NCBI GenBank assembly: GCA_021596325.1 | Contig: JAKGDA010000031.1 | Coordinates: forward strand, 191,264 to 255,263 | Direction: 5' to 3' | DNA: 64,000 bases | Source of the DNA: Parafenestella ontariensis | Lineage: Eukaryota > Ascomycota > Dothideomycetes > Pleosporales > Cucurbitariaceae | Shown here: positions 19,111-30,009 of the stretch, one piece after another | Position numbering within the stretch: the first letter of the stretch is position 1 | Layout of the letters: each line of letters opens with the position of its first letter | Translations under genes and position numbers: made by a program | The notes under the pieces: model-generated | Told to the model about the DNA's origin: nothing | Database searches by the model: none | What the model saw: only the letters and a program-made list of their open reading frames with translations

Positions 19111-20262
19111 ATGCTCCCGCCAGTTGACCCTGTTGTATTGCAGCGCAACCCAAACTTCGAGGTTCTATACAAAGATCTCTGCTCTCGGAAGCTCAACCCT
19201 AATGGTTCAACACGGGATACGAAGAAGCAGCGCATACATGATGAGATACGAAAAGTAAGCCTTCAAACCCCTGTTATCCAATAAACACCACGAGAGGCGA
19301 TTCCCCGTCCTTTCCATTTTGCCGTCTATGACTAGCAAAATTTTGTTTGTTTACAGTCCATCAAAAACATTACTCAACTAATGCCTACCGTCTCTTATAC
19401 ACAGCCATCACCTGACCTCACTTATTCAACTGCTACGAAAAACAAACTAATAACATCATAGAGCCTCACAACCGCCCGCACAAACCTTCTATCCTCACAA
19501 ATCCTAATCACAACCCTCTCCTCCCTCCCCTCAAAAGCCGCAACATCCGACCTTCCTCCCGACCTGCACTCCGTCATAGAACAAGTAACCGCCCAACTAC
19601 GCGGCCACATCCCTGATCCCGACGATCGAGAAATCCTCTCCAGCGACACCGAGCACTTCCTCGCCTCCATCACCACCATCTCAGACGCACTATCCACCCA
19701 ACTAAGCACCGTAGCAGATCTACTCTGCACAATCGCCTGTCCCCAAACACCACCAGGCGCTGTATCTGTAACAGACCTTCCCTCCAAAGCCGCCGCGCTG
19801 CAAAACAGCGCAACTTACCTCCTACCCCAAGACCTCCAATCCGCACGCCAAACCCTCACATCCACACTCTCCACCCTCCTAACCACACACCTCTCCCTCC
19901 TAACAACCAGCATCCCAATCCTCGAGCAAACCCAACACGGCTCGCTCTCCCGCCACGCCAAATCCAGCGCCGAACTACTCAGCGCGCGCGCCACCGTGCT
20001 GGGTTTGCAGGCGAAGCTACATGCGGTAAGTCATGCGCCGCCTGCTGAGTTCGTCGCTGCGCTCAAGGCGTGGCGGAAGGAGCAGGGGAGTGGGGAGCGG
20101 GCGTTGAGGGAAAGGGAGGGGCTGGCGAGGCGGACGTTGGAGGTGTATGCCCGGGCGGGGGAGAGGGGGTTGAGGGATTTGGCGAGGCGGAAGGAGGGGT
20201 TGGTGAGGGAGATTGGGAGGGTGGAGGGGGAGGTGCGGGAGCTGGAAGGGAGAAGAGCTTGA
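19111..20262 (+). CDS. Conserved fungal coiled-coil protein of unknown function
   Basis: Two exons, 19111-19254 and 19462-20262, phase 0, give 314 residues. The N-terminus (LPPVDPVVLQRNPNFEVLY) is of a kind seen in conserved ascomycete hypothetical proteins. The middle is rich in Thr, Ser and Leu helices. The last 90 residues are a charged coiled coil (Arg/Glu/Gly-rich), ending LEGRRA. The intron is long for this genome (207 nt) but has a GTAAGC donor and CTAAT branch-like site. An internal TTTACAG could act as an alternative acceptor but leads to an in-frame TAG. Coding-strand composition flips from C-rich to strongly G-rich near base 20000. No catalytic motif is seen. Its 3' end converges with the phosphoesterase gene, 92 bp apart. 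Confidence 0.7.
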
Positions 20263-20354
20263 TATGGGGATCTGCCCAGAGGGTGTTGTGTTCTCTATCT
20301 TGATATTGGAACTAAAGTAAAAGTAAAAGTACATGGCGATTACAACGACGACGA

Positions 20355-21500
20355 CTACTCGTATATACCCTTCGTACACACAACTTCATACCGCTCATCC
20401 ACCACCTCTCCTTGTCCTTCCTCAGCACCATCACTCCAAATCTTCTTCGCGCCCATCTTGCAGATCTGCAATCTATCTACCCTGACGTCCTCGGCCCATT
20501 TGAAGTGTTTATACGCTGCGATCAACGGCCGAGCATCGAAGCGCATCCAGCTCTTTGCATCGGGGCCGTGTCCTTCATCTCTTCCCCCTTCTGCTTGACT
20601 GTGCGAATTAGAAGAGTCATGTGGTACAGACACATCACCGTCTAGTGAGCCCGCAGTCGACGCTCCGTCATCCTGCCCATGTGTATCCTCGACACCGTCG
20701 TGCTGTGCCGAACCACCAACTCCGCCATTCTGAATCCCATCCTTGAGCGCCCTGTTCTTCGTTTTTCCCCGCCTCCCACCACGCTTCGCATAGATCGTGT
20801 TGATAATCGTAGCATGCAATTTCAACGGTCTCGAGTCCGCAATCAAAAAACCTTTCTCCACGAACCTGTCCCTCACTGAAGCGGCAAACGACAGCAAACG
20901 CTGCGAAGCATCCCTCGGCTCTGCATACAGGATACTCGTCTTGTGTGGCGCCTGCATTGGGACCAGTGATTCGAGGTTGACGGTCAACGCGTCTGTGTCT
21001 GGTAGTGCGCCTGCGCCGAAACTCTCAGATATTGTGCCGTCTTCGGCGGCTTGCTCTGCGAGTATTTGCATGGAGATATCGCGGAGAAGGGCGTGGAGAT
21101 TGAGATCTTGCAGATACTGTTTCGCTCCTTGTAGTTTGGAGTCATCCAGGCTCATGACTCCGAGGGTTAGATGCAAGGTTCCAAGGGGTCGGATGGCTTT
21201 GGGCGGCACGAGCTGCTCTTTTCCGAGCTCTTGTTTCAACTTTTCTAGTCCTGATTGCAGTTGTGGTCTGCTTGTATCGGTCACAATTGGGAGACAGAGG
21301 AAGTGTGTCAACGGTGGCTTTTTGGGCCCGCCCTTTCCTCTCCTCTTGCCTCCTCTTTGATCATGGCGTATAGGTGGTGGTGAAATGTCCCGTGTTGCGG
21401 ACGGTGAGCTTTGCAATGTCGTTCGGATGCCGACATTGTCGCGTAGTTTCTCGCCGTCTAGGAAGTCGTTGTATTCGCCGGGTACCTTCTTTTTGCCCAT
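20355..21500 (-). CDS. 2H phosphoesterase of the AKAP7/ASCC1-like family
   Basis: A single exon of 381 residues from MGKKKVPGEYNDFLDG. The two HxT motifs of the 2H phosphoesterase fold are clear: His110 in GTLHLTLGVM and His229 in LKLHATIINT. An AKAP7/ASCC1-type block precedes the first (LTHFLCLPIVT). A low-complexity insert with Gly, Asp, Ser and His separates the second motif from the C-terminal strand (KMGAKKIWSDG). Members act on RNA ends or cyclic phosphates or serve in ASC-1-like complexes; the fungal role is unclear. The frame is open upstream to an ATG at 21707, but the added 69 residues include a repeat-encoded CLACLACLA stretch and no conservation, so 21500 is preferred. Confidence 0.8.
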   Translation of the reverse strand: MGKKKVPGEYNDFLDGEKLRDNVGIRTTLQSSPSATRDISPPPIRHDQRGGKRRGKGGPKKPPLTHFLCLPIVTDTSRPQLQSGLEKLKQELGKEQLVPPKAIRPLGTLHLTLGVMSLDDSKLQGAKQYLQDLNLHALLRDISMQILAEQAAEDGTISESFGAGALPDTDALTVNLESLVPMQAPHKTSILYAEPRDASQRLLSFAASVRDRFVEKGFLIADSRPLKLHATIINTIYAKRGGRRGKTKNRALKDGIQNGGVGGSAQHDGVEDTHGQDDGASTAGSLDGDVSVPHDSSNSHSQAEGGRDEGHGPDAKSWMRFDARPLIAAYKHFKWAEDVRVDRLQICKMGAKKIWSDGAEEGQGEVVDERYEVVCTKGIYE

Positions 21501-21591
21501 AGTCGATATTGAAAAGTGAGATTGGACACTCAAGAGCCTAGTTGTTCGCAGATGCGAAGAAACGAGGGAATTAGTATGCTTTTCCAAAGCG

Positions 21592-21618
21592 AGGCAGGCA
21601 AGGCAGGCAAGGCAGACA
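21592..21618. repeat. 9-nt tandem repeat, three copies
   Basis: Three units of AGGCAGGCA (the last AGGCAGACA) lie in the probable 5' untranslated region of the phosphoesterase gene. Confidence 0.7.
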
Positions 21619-22354
21619 AGGCTCCGAGGAGCAGGTGCGGCCGTGACAGCCGTGCGCTTGGTGATTGGTCCGAATGAAGCTCGTTTGAAGGTTGCAACAA
21701 CCACCATTAAGGAAGTTCTGTGTAAGCGAGAGAAAGAGCAGCCGAATGAACGTGGGGAAGAGGATGCTTATCAGCAACCCTACAATCCTTTGGCGGACGC
21801 CTCCAGCTTCAGACTGAACGCTATAAAGCTTGGAACCACTCTGTGAAGGTCTTCAGGACATGGTATCATGGTGGAGCAGACGCCCAGCCAATGAGAGCCT
21901 TGAAAAGTGGTTTAGTCGGAATGACGTAAACAGTGATCCCGGCCCTGGTGGGGTGAGAGAGAAAGTCGCATTTATGATCAGCGCACGTAGGGCTGAAGAA
22001 CATTCGATCAGACAAGACACGTGGAGACACATACGGTAATTTATGCTTTTAGAACGCTCAAGTCTATCAGTGTTGCATGAAGAAACAGAAACAGAGAAGG
22101 GCAATCCATGCCGTCCCGGCGAGCCTATGACGACATCTACACAAAACAACCCCTAGAACCGGAGATAGTGGCGTAACTGATGTCGTGTCAGAGGAAATGT
22201 TCGTGATGCTGAGAGGTGGTAGTAGGCACAGGCCGTTGAAGTCGCACGTCGATCTCTCGACGCGGCGTGCGGTCTAAAACGTGTTGCCGTGGCCCATCCT
22301 CCTCCCAGCCGTGGGTAACATATCGAGCGTCGTAATGGCTGGGTGACTGGCTCG

Positions 22355-23027
22355 CTAGTCGGTGTCCTTGTAGAACTCCTTCAGCACGTCCTTGACCTCG
22401 AGGAACTCTTTCTTCGCCTGCGCAATGGTCGTCTTTAACTTGTCGCAGCTCTCCTGCTCGGTGATGTCCTTTACGCCTGTTTCGTCCTTCTGCGAGCCGT
22501 AGTGCTGGATTTTCTCGCACGAGTCTTTTACTTTGGTGAGGCCGAGCGTGGCAGAGGAGCCCTTGAGGAAGTGGCCGAGCTCGCTGAGTTCCTTGAGGTA
22601 GTCGCCTTCTTTCTTCTCGCTGCGATGCATTAGCAAGCTGTTTGCGCAGCGCGGGGTAGCGGCGCATCGCACCGAGCGGGTGTGCACTCACAGACTACTG
22701 TCCATCTTCTTGAATGTGCTGTCCGCCTGGCCGAAAAAGTCGTATACAATGCTCTTGCTGAATTCGCGCTCCACCTCGTCCTCGTCCATCTCGAGGATCT
22801 GCTCAAAGGTGGCCGGGTCGACCGTGTCTTCGGCGCCGGGAATCGACATGATGTCGCCGCTCTGTCGGGAAATTTTAGTTGAGACGTCAAAGAAGGCCGG
22901 CGCGTGACGTAGGGCTCAGATAGCTGAAGCGCTGTAGACACGCGTGTGGGAGAGGGCGGTGGTGAGGGGTCTAGGCAAGCACGAGCGAGTGGAGGGGCAA
23001 ACGAACCTTGTCGTCACTAGCCGACAT
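22355..23027 (-). CDS. YPD1: Histidine-containing phosphotransfer protein (Ypd1 homolog)
   Basis: Three exons (23027-23007, 22861-22692, 22619-22355) give 151 residues. The HPt domain is unmistakable: LGHFLKGSSATLGL with the phospho-accepting His80, preceded by a helix ending SELG and followed by LTKVKDSCEKIQHYG. An acidic N-terminal segment (TFEQILEMDEDEVEREFS) matches the Ypd1 helix A/B region. The protein relays phosphate between hybrid histidine kinases and the Ssk1 and Skn7 response regulators in osmotic and oxidative stress signalling. The first exon is only seven codons and its donor (GTTCGT) is weak; translation from the ATG in exon 2 is an alternative. The second intron (22620-22691) has a GTGAGT donor and GCTAAT branch-like site. 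Fungi generally have one such gene, usually essential. Confidence 0.9.
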
Positions 23028-25276
23028 TGCTTAGAAACTCCGAACGGGCAACCTGGTTAAAGGCAATGGCTATTCCTGCAGCTCGCTGAGATACTGCCGA
23101 CACCTCCGTGTGCTGGTGTCGCAGAGATACAAAGAAAGCTGAGCGCGACGGGTATTTTTCGCGCCTAGGTAGTGGACCGTGCAATGTTCCCGACTGGGTG
23201 TCCGTTTCACTGAAGGGTCCTTGATTTGGCTTAGTGTATGACGAAAGGGTCGGCCCGCCGAGCTGTGAAGAGCCGTTGTCGGTAGAAGCGTTTCGAAAAA
23301 GAGCGCAGTGTCAGGCTGTTGGGATTAGAAGCTTAGAGGGCTAATTCTGTGACTGTGGTTTCTCGGCTGCTGTCTCCTATAAGCCGTGATTTTTAGTCCC
23401 CCTCGAGTCGGTTTAAAGCCTTGTAGCCTCCTCGGAGCCGGTTGCCGAGAGATGCAGCGGCAGCTATCCTACCTACGGTAGAATGGAACGAGGGATCGAG
23501 TCGGTGAGATAAGAAGCAGTTTCTGGCAGTGATTGTCACGGGTATGCCGCTCATATACCAGGCCGCGTTCTAGAAGGTGGAAAAAGCGCGTGTTTGCATC
23601 ACCATAGAAGAGGGGCACAGGCGGTGATGAGCAAGAGAATAGGCTTGTTATATGTGGGTGGATACCTCGACGTCAATCGGCAGAAATTCTGTCGGCGTTG
23701 ATCGTCTCCCCCAAGCCCAATTCTCTACCCACTACTCCACGGCCTGTCGAGCGTTGACAGCGACCCCTCGCAGCCCTTCGGGACCGGGGCAAAAGTAATG
23801 TAACATGCCCACTCGTGTCAAGTCTCTCCGGCCTGGCAGGTTACCCGCGCCATGGTACACCTATCCTCTGCGGCTGAAAGAGCTAGTCGCAGCCCTCGTT
23901 CACGGCTTTGTCCCGTCGGCAGAAGATGCAATGGGATGGGTAAGTCGGAATAAAGACTGCGACTATATGCCAAGACGTCTGGAAGCGTTCGAAAATGCTG
24001 TTTCCCACTGCTGAATGGGTCAAAGAGGGGTGTGAACGCGTCGTTTAAAAAGACACGAGGGTTGGTGTTGATCTGAACAACGACGTCACCGTCGTCACCG
24101 TGCATTCGGCTGGAGCCCTGCATCCAGGACTCGCCTAATCCGTCTAGCAGCTCCTACCTTGCGAGAAATCTACCATAGTTCACTTGGTCTACCTCTGGCT
24201 TGGGATATTAAATATATCCCAGACACCTCAAAAACCTCAGAAACTATAGACAAACACCATGATGGTCAGTTGTTTGAGCTTTGACTGACCCCGCCATACT
24301 TCCAAGAAGCTGCAAGTCTACCATCACGACAGGCGGTCGAGCGGCCATCCGACAGGCATCCTCCACACAACCCCTCCCTTTTCGGCGCAAAAAACCTGCC
24401 CTCCCTGCCCCATGCAGTCCAGCGCATAATCCTTTGCTCATCCGGGCTCCTCCGAACTGCAATAGCGTCGATACTTTCCCGTTGTTGATGTGGAGATGAA
24501 ACACGGAAATGCCTACCTGGGGCATCCTGGACCACCCTTCGTGATCAATGGACCCTGCAGTTGGACTCGCAAGCGAGAAGGCTCCGCGGATCGCAGCTGC
24601 AGGGTAGACATGTGGACTGACCTGATTGCTGTATTTCGACCGGCGACGGCCTGCACACGATGTACTACTGCACAACACAGTTACCGGACAGCGGAACATT
24701 GTGCGCTGGGCTCTTGACGTGCCAAGATGGTTATAGGACCCTGGAGAAGTGAAAACGCAGTCGTGCCGAAGCTTCTCAAACGACCTGCGAGGGGAAGCGA
24801 ACCTGCTCCACAAGTATGACTGTGATTACCGTGCTGCCGGTTGCGCATACTTGCTTTTGACGCATGGGACCAAAACTTGGAAAGGTGCCATAGCTTGGTT
24901 CGCGCGGTGAGGTAGGAGCTATACGGTTGTAGGAAAAGATCTGCGTGATGCCGATGGAAAGAAATTCAGCCGATATGACGAATCAATCGTGAGCGGTGGG
25001 GAATTCACGGAGTGGATGCGTGAAAGCCAAACCGTGAAAAGAAAGGGTAGGTGCAAGGATTATCGAACTTTGACAAATTATGCATGCTGATCTTGAGCCC
25101 TGAGGGATGTTGGAGAGATAGAGCCGAAAAGACCAAAGATCGAATTCAGTTATCGTCGCCGACTACGATGTACAGTCTAGCCGCTATTGCTGTCTGTATA
25201 GTACAGTGTGCCGCCATGCAATGCCCAATATCCGTGAAATTATAAAGCAGAGGTGAACAGCGCCTGGTTTGGACAT
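23028..25276. other. 2.2-kb region without a recognised gene
   Basis: Upstream of YPD1 and downstream of the aminotransferase. Overlapping open frames around 24244-24813 (minus) lack domains, splice sites and good codon use. A small perfect hairpin lies at 24201-24221. Nothing else is recognised. It may be an extended YPD1 promoter or contain a non-coding RNA. Confidence 0.4.
24201..24221. repeat. Short perfect inverted repeat
   Basis: An 8-bp stem TGGGATAT / ATATCCCA encloses a 5-nt AT loop. It could be a protein-binding palindrome; no gene is adjacent. Confidence 0.5.
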
Positions 25277-26797
25277 TTAGCCCTTGACCTTGTAGATGGC
25301 CTCGGCGAGACGCCCAACGTTCTCGCTCGTGATACCGGCAACGGAGATACGGCCATCCTTGGTAGCGTAAACGGAGTGCTTTGAAACAGTCAGTATTTGT
25401 TCAGCGTACGGGAGCGCTCAGGTTCAGCGACTGAATATGAAATGGAGAGTACTCACCTCCTTAGCCAAAGTCTCCATCTGCTCTGGCTTCAGGCCAGTGT
25501 AGGCAAACATGCCGATCTGGGAGGTGATGTGGCTCCAGTCGTGCTTGCTTCCGAGCTTCTCGAGGTTCTCCTTGAGCAGAGCACGCATGGTGATGATGCG
25601 GTCAGCCATGCCCTTGACCTCACCGAGCCACTGCTTGTTGAGGGAAGTGTCGTTCAAGATCTCAGAAGCAATGCGTGCGCCGTGGACGGGGGGGTTGGAG
25701 TACAGTGGGCGGACGAGGATCTTGATCTGAGAGTCGACGCGCTTCTTCTCATCGGCAGACTCGCAGACGACGGAGAAGGCACCAACACGCTCGCCGTACA
25801 GACCCATGTTCTTTGCAAAGGACTGAGCAAGGACAGGGCGGAGACCCTCCTTGATGAAGTGACGGAGCGCAAAGGCGTCCTTGTTGGTGTCACCGCTGGC
25901 AAAGCCCTGGTAGGCCATGTCGAAGAAGGGGAAGTGCTCGCCCTCCTTGACAGCATCGGCAATCTTGACCCATTGCTCCTCAGTTGGGTCAACACCAGTG
26001 GGGTTGTGGGCGCAAGCGTGGAGCAGGATAATGCTGCCCTTGGGCGCGGCCTTGATATCAGCAACTAAGCCCTCAAAGTCGAGGCCAATGGTGTCCTTGT
26101 TGTAGTATCGGTATTTCTCGACCTTCAAGCCAGAGTCCTTGAAGACAGCATTGTGGTTGGCCCATGAGGGGTTGGGGATGTAGATGGTCTTCGCGCCGGG
26201 GTAGTGACGCTCGAGGAAGGCGCCACCGATGCGGAGAGCACCAGTACCGGAGATAGTCTGGGTAACGGCGATACGATCCTCGGCGAGAGGAGTCGAGTCG
26301 GAGCCGTAGGCGAGCTTCAGAGCAGCCTTGGTGAAGTTGGGCACACCAGTGATGCCAGCGTACTCCTTGTCGAGCGATGAGTCGACAATCTTCTTCTCCG
26401 CCTGCCGTACGGACGGCAGCACGTAGGGCTTGCCCTTGTCATCGCGGTATGCGCCAACACCTGCGCCGTCAGTCGCAACTTCCTTCTGGACATGTACACA
26501 GTTCACTAACCCAAGTTGATCTTCTTCGGGTTGCTGTCGGCCTTGAAGGCTTCGGTGATACCCAGAATGGCCTGAGAAGGGCGGTGAGCTGTTATTCTAC
26601 AATTCACGTTGAGAAGCTGCACTTACATCCTAGACTCAAGTTAGCACTCTACGCGATCAATTGGCCTCTGCATTGCTAATTTTACTCACCGGAGGGCCCT
26701 GGGGCACCTGCGACCAAACAGAGACAGCTCGGACAGCGGTGACGGAGAGCTGCTTGCGTGCCGCCTGACGCACGGCGGTTCTTGATGAGGCGAGCAT
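25277..26797 (-). CDS. Aspartate aminotransferase, mitochondrial, with a 3-nt micro-exon
   Basis: Five exons (26797-26690, 26629-26627, 26571-26511, 26460-25457, 25378-25277) give 425 residues. The N-terminus is Arg/Ala-rich without acidic residues for about 30 positions, a mitochondrial presequence. The fold-type I core has VGAYRDDKGKPYVLP, HNPTGVDP, FFDMAYQGFASGD and the PLP site SFAKNMGLYGERVG with Lys274. The enzyme interconverts aspartate and 2-oxoglutarate with oxaloacetate and glutamate (malate-aspartate shuttle). The second exon is just GAT, flanked by GAGTCTAG and GTAAGT. It supplies the Asp of GPPDAILG, a conserved family sequence, so skipping it would delete a conserved residue in frame. 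It is divergent from the mitochondrial GTPase gene at 27253, sharing a 455-bp spacer. Confidence 0.93.
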
Positions 26798-27252
26798 GAT
26801 GAATGTCTGTGGGGTAGTGAGGTGCTTCAATTGAGAGTGTAGGAGAGAGGGGAGATGGAAGCAGAGCTTGAAGGGTCAGCGGTGAGCTGTTGTGTGGTCT
26901 GAGAGTCACAATATACCCCAGAAAGAAGCAAAACTGCCGCTCTTTTACCTCCACGTTCGCGGGAGCTCCGACTCGGGACGAGGGCGATCTGCTCCGATTC
27001 GCCAAGCCTCGCCATCCCTGGCTTCCCCGACGCCGTTGACAATTTTTATGGACAAAACGCAGCGCGTCGCGTTGGCCGTGGAGTAACGTACATCTGATTA
27101 ATTAACCCCCTTGGCACATGTCACAAGTTGGGGGACGATAGATGTTCGATAGCTCGCACTACTTCTAGCCACGACTGTATCTGGGTCAGCGAAAATAGAT
27201 AGAAACGCTTTCCGTCGTAAGAACATCGCATCGGAATTGGCGCCGCTCCAGC
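26798..27252. promoter_or_regulatory. Divergent promoter region between aminotransferase and Gep3 genes
   Basis: 455 bp between two start codons of genes for mitochondrial proteins. I see no convincing TATA box, as is common for housekeeping genes. Confidence 0.4.
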
Positions 27253-29541
27253 ATGCGACCAGCTTTTCGGCAAGCCAGGACGCTGCTGAACTACGACACC
27301 CAAGCCTCTATACCAGCATTCCTCTGTCCTGCCCTCCTCAGGGCTCCAGTAGCCACACCTCGCCGACATGCACAACCGGCTCAGCCTTCGAACATGTTCT
27401 CGACATGCGGACGAGCGCATCAACCGGCCACGGCAGCCCTCCCTTCCGCCGAAGCTGTCGAAAGTCAGCCCATAAACACGCACCCGACCAACACACCACC
27501 CGCCCGTAGATCGCTCCCTCGGGCTTGTCCAGGATGTGGAGCGTCAACCCAGATCTACGACAAGAGGGAGGCCGGGTACTACAACATAGACAGGAAAGTC
27601 ATACGAGACTACCTGGAGTGGGATCCGAATAAAGTAGCAGATGCGACGCGGGAAGATGACATCTACTCGAAAGCCTTGAAGCAGGCAAGCCCTGAGCTGC
27701 TCAAGGAACTGCGAGTAGAAGAAGAGGAAGAGGAAGCGCCAAACGACGACCAGTCCCCGCAGACTCCAGTATGCGACCGCTGTCATAACTTGATCCACCA
27801 CCATGTGGGCACGCCCATCCACCATCCCACTGTCGAGTCGATCCAACAGACCATTGCCGAGTCACCGCATAGGCGCAACCACATCTATCATGTTGTCGAC
27901 GCCGCCGACTTCCCCCTCTCAATCATTCCGAACCTGCAATCTTCCTTGCGCATACCAAAGCTACGAACGCAAAACAGGCGAGCAAAGCACAAAGGATGGG
28001 TAGCCAACGACCGCATTGCAGAAGTCAGCTTCATCATCACGAGGGCAGATCTTCTCGCGCCGAAGAAAGAACAGGTCGACGTGCTGATGCCTTATTTCAC
28101 TGAAGTGCTTCGCGATGCACTAGGGAGGACAAACAACAAAGCACGACTGGGGAACGTACGACTCGTCAGTGCAAAGCGAGGGTGGTGGACCAAGCAAGTC
28201 AAAGAAGATATTTGGGAACGCGGAGGCGCAGGCTGGATGGTTGGCAAGGTCAATGTCGGAAAGTCGAACCTCTTCGAAGCTGTCTTTCCCAAGGGCAGGG
28301 GCGCAGATTACCAGGACGTTCGCAGGATCCGCAGCGCAGCAGAACGTGAAGAAATGCTCACTAACGCAAAGACGCTGGACGAGCTCACACAAGTACAGCG
28401 ACAACTCGCCGACGAGGACGCTGAAACAGAGCGTCTCAAGAACAAGCCGCAACAGCATCTCCACCAGCCTCCGAAAGAACTCGAAGAAGACCAACCAGAA
28501 GACGAAGACTTCGAAGACCCCGACGCGCTGCTCCCCCCACCCCAACCATACACACCCTACCCAGTCCTCCCCATCGCCTCCTCCCTCCCCGGCACAACCG
28601 CCTCCCCAATCCGCATCCCCTTCGGCCGCAATAGAGGCGAACTCGTCGACCTCCCCGGCCTCGCGCGCACCAACCCGGGGCTAGAAACCTTTGTCCAGCC
28701 CGCCTTGCACGACGACCTCGTCATGAAGCACCGCATAAACTCAGACCGCTACACGCTCAAACCAGGCCAATCCCTTATCCTCGGCGGCGGCCTCATACGC
28801 ATCACGCCCAAAACAGACGACCTCGTCTTCCTCGTCCACCCCTTCGTCCCGCTACACCCTCACGTAACCCGCACGGAGAAAGCAATCGCGTACCAAACGC
28901 AAACGTCCGACCGTCAGCTTCAACACACGCCTATGCTCGCGCCGGACGTCGGTAATAAGATGTACTCCGCAGGCACGTTCCGGCTCAAATGGGACGTTAC
29001 GAAGAAACTCGCCGGCGCAGTGACGAGCCCCGTCGCCGGCAAAATGAAGCCTGAGAACCTGCCCTGGCGTATCTGGAGCACGGATATCCTCGTCGAGGGC
29101 GTGGGCTGGATTGAAATCTCTGCACAGACGAGGCGGCCGCAAGGGTGGAAACCTGTCGGCGTGCACAAGAAGGATCCGAATCATGCGCAGATTGAGCGGC
29201 GCGCGGAGATGCAGAGACTCGAAGAATACAAAGATCGCAAGTTTGCGGCGCTCAAGAGAGCAGAGGAGAACGAACAGGGTGCACAGGAGCCGCGCGATGC
29301 ATTCAGCGACGCATTTTCTGCGCAGGATAGGGGCGATCAGAGGGCAGAGTGGGAAGATGACGAGTATCCTGCCGTCGAGGTTTTTTCTCCGCTGGGAAAG
29401 TTTGTAGGCCAGAGACGGCCTATGTGTGCGAGTATGGTTAGTGGGCCGAAGGTGGTTGCTAGTCGGGAGAGGAAGGCGCGGCCGAGGAGGAGTATGGTGA
29501 GTGTTAAGAGGCAGCGGAGGCCGAAGGGGGCTTCTGAGTAG
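27253..29541 (+). CDS. GEP3: Mitochondrial circularly permuted GTPase, Gep3/YqeH-like
   Basis: A single exon of 762 residues. The basic, Arg/Ala-rich N-terminus looks like a mitochondrial targeting sequence. A zinc-ribbon-like pair follows (CPGCGAS at about 92-98 and CDRCHNLIHHH near 172-182). The GTPase motifs appear in permuted order: G4 ITRADLL, G5 SAKRGWW, then G1 GKVNVGKSNLFEAVFP and G3 LVDLPGLA. This is the YqeH/Gep3 arrangement. Bacterial YqeH assists small-subunit ribosome assembly; yeast Gep3 (Mtg3) is a mitochondrial small-subunit assembly factor. A charged insert of about 100 residues with EEEEEE- and Pro-rich parts separates G1 from G3, longer than in bacteria. The C-terminal domain (GVGWIEISAQTRRP) is conserved. 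Confidence 0.88.
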   Translation: MRPAFRQARTLLNYDTQASIPAFLCPALLRAPVATPRRHAQPAQPSNMFSTCGRAHQPATAALPSAEAVESQPINTHPTNTPPARRSLPRACPGCGASTQIYDKREAGYYNIDRKVIRDYLEWDPNKVADATREDDIYSKALKQASPELLKELRVEEEEEEAPNDDQSPQTPVCDRCHNLIHHHVGTPIHHPTVESIQQTIAESPHRRNHIYHVVDAADFPLSIIPNLQSSLRIPKLRTQNRRAKHKGWVANDRIAEVSFIITRADLLAPKKEQVDVLMPYFTEVLRDALGRTNNKARLGNVRLVSAKRGWWTKQVKEDIWERGGAGWMVGKVNVGKSNLFEAVFPKGRGADYQDVRRIRSAAEREEMLTNAKTLDELTQVQRQLADEDAETERLKNKPQQHLHQPPKELEEDQPEDEDFEDPDALLPPPQPYTPYPVLPIASSLPGTTASPIRIPFGRNRGELVDLPGLARTNPGLETFVQPALHDDLVMKHRINSDRYTLKPGQSLILGGGLIRITPKTDDLVFLVHPFVPLHPHVTRTEKAIAYQTQTSDRQLQHTPMLAPDVGNKMYSAGTFRLKWDVTKKLAGAVTSPVAGKMKPENLPWRIWSTDILVEGVGWIEISAQTRRPQGWKPVGVHKKDPNHAQIERRAEMQRLEEYKDRKFAALKRAEENEQGAQEPRDAFSDAFSAQDRGDQRAEWEDDEYPAVEVFSPLGKFVGQRRPMCASMVSGPKVVASRERKARPRRSMVSVKRQRRPKGASE

Positions 29542-30009
29542 TAAAAAATGTTAGTCCTGGGGGTATAGATGGGTGTTGTATGATTATGTTAGTTTAGACT
29601 TGCATGGCGATGGTGTTCAGACTGGTGTTGGTGTGTGTATATAGATTTGTGTAGATTAGCAGTTTGTATATAAAACTTGTAAGTAACCTCCACCCGTTAT
29701 CAGCCATGCAGAGAGATTTGCTACTGCCACATAACGTAGTCTGACGACAAACATGACATGAAACGCCGTAATAATGTGTTGTGATGTGATCGTACAAAGA
29801 TAATTCCCGTGCCGCCAGGGAACCATAATCGGCCCCGAAATGCGATGACAACGCCTCGTTGCGCCAGTACACCGGGTTGAGCAAATTCTCTCTCGCTGGC
29901 TCGCTCCTCTCCCATGTTCGTTGTTTCCACCGAGTCCAATACGTCAACGTACTTCTCATATCCTACTGCACAGGATTCGCGCATCACTACCCGTGACCAG
30001 CCTACCTAG
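29542..30009. other. Intergenic region, no gene recognised
   Basis: Convergent spacer between Gep3 and the GT34 gene, likely holding both terminators. Its 5' part is T/G-rich (TTGGTGTGTGTATATAG). Confidence 0.4.

Noticed and set aside
21501..21707. 69-residue N-terminal extension of the 2H phosphoesterase
   Set aside because: It contains a repeat-encoded CLACLACLA run and no conserved sequence. The downstream ATG begins the family-like N-terminus.
24244..24813. Minus-strand frame of 189 residues
   Set aside because: It is overlapped by long frames on both strands in a GC-rich stretch. No domain, signal peptide or intron pattern was seen.
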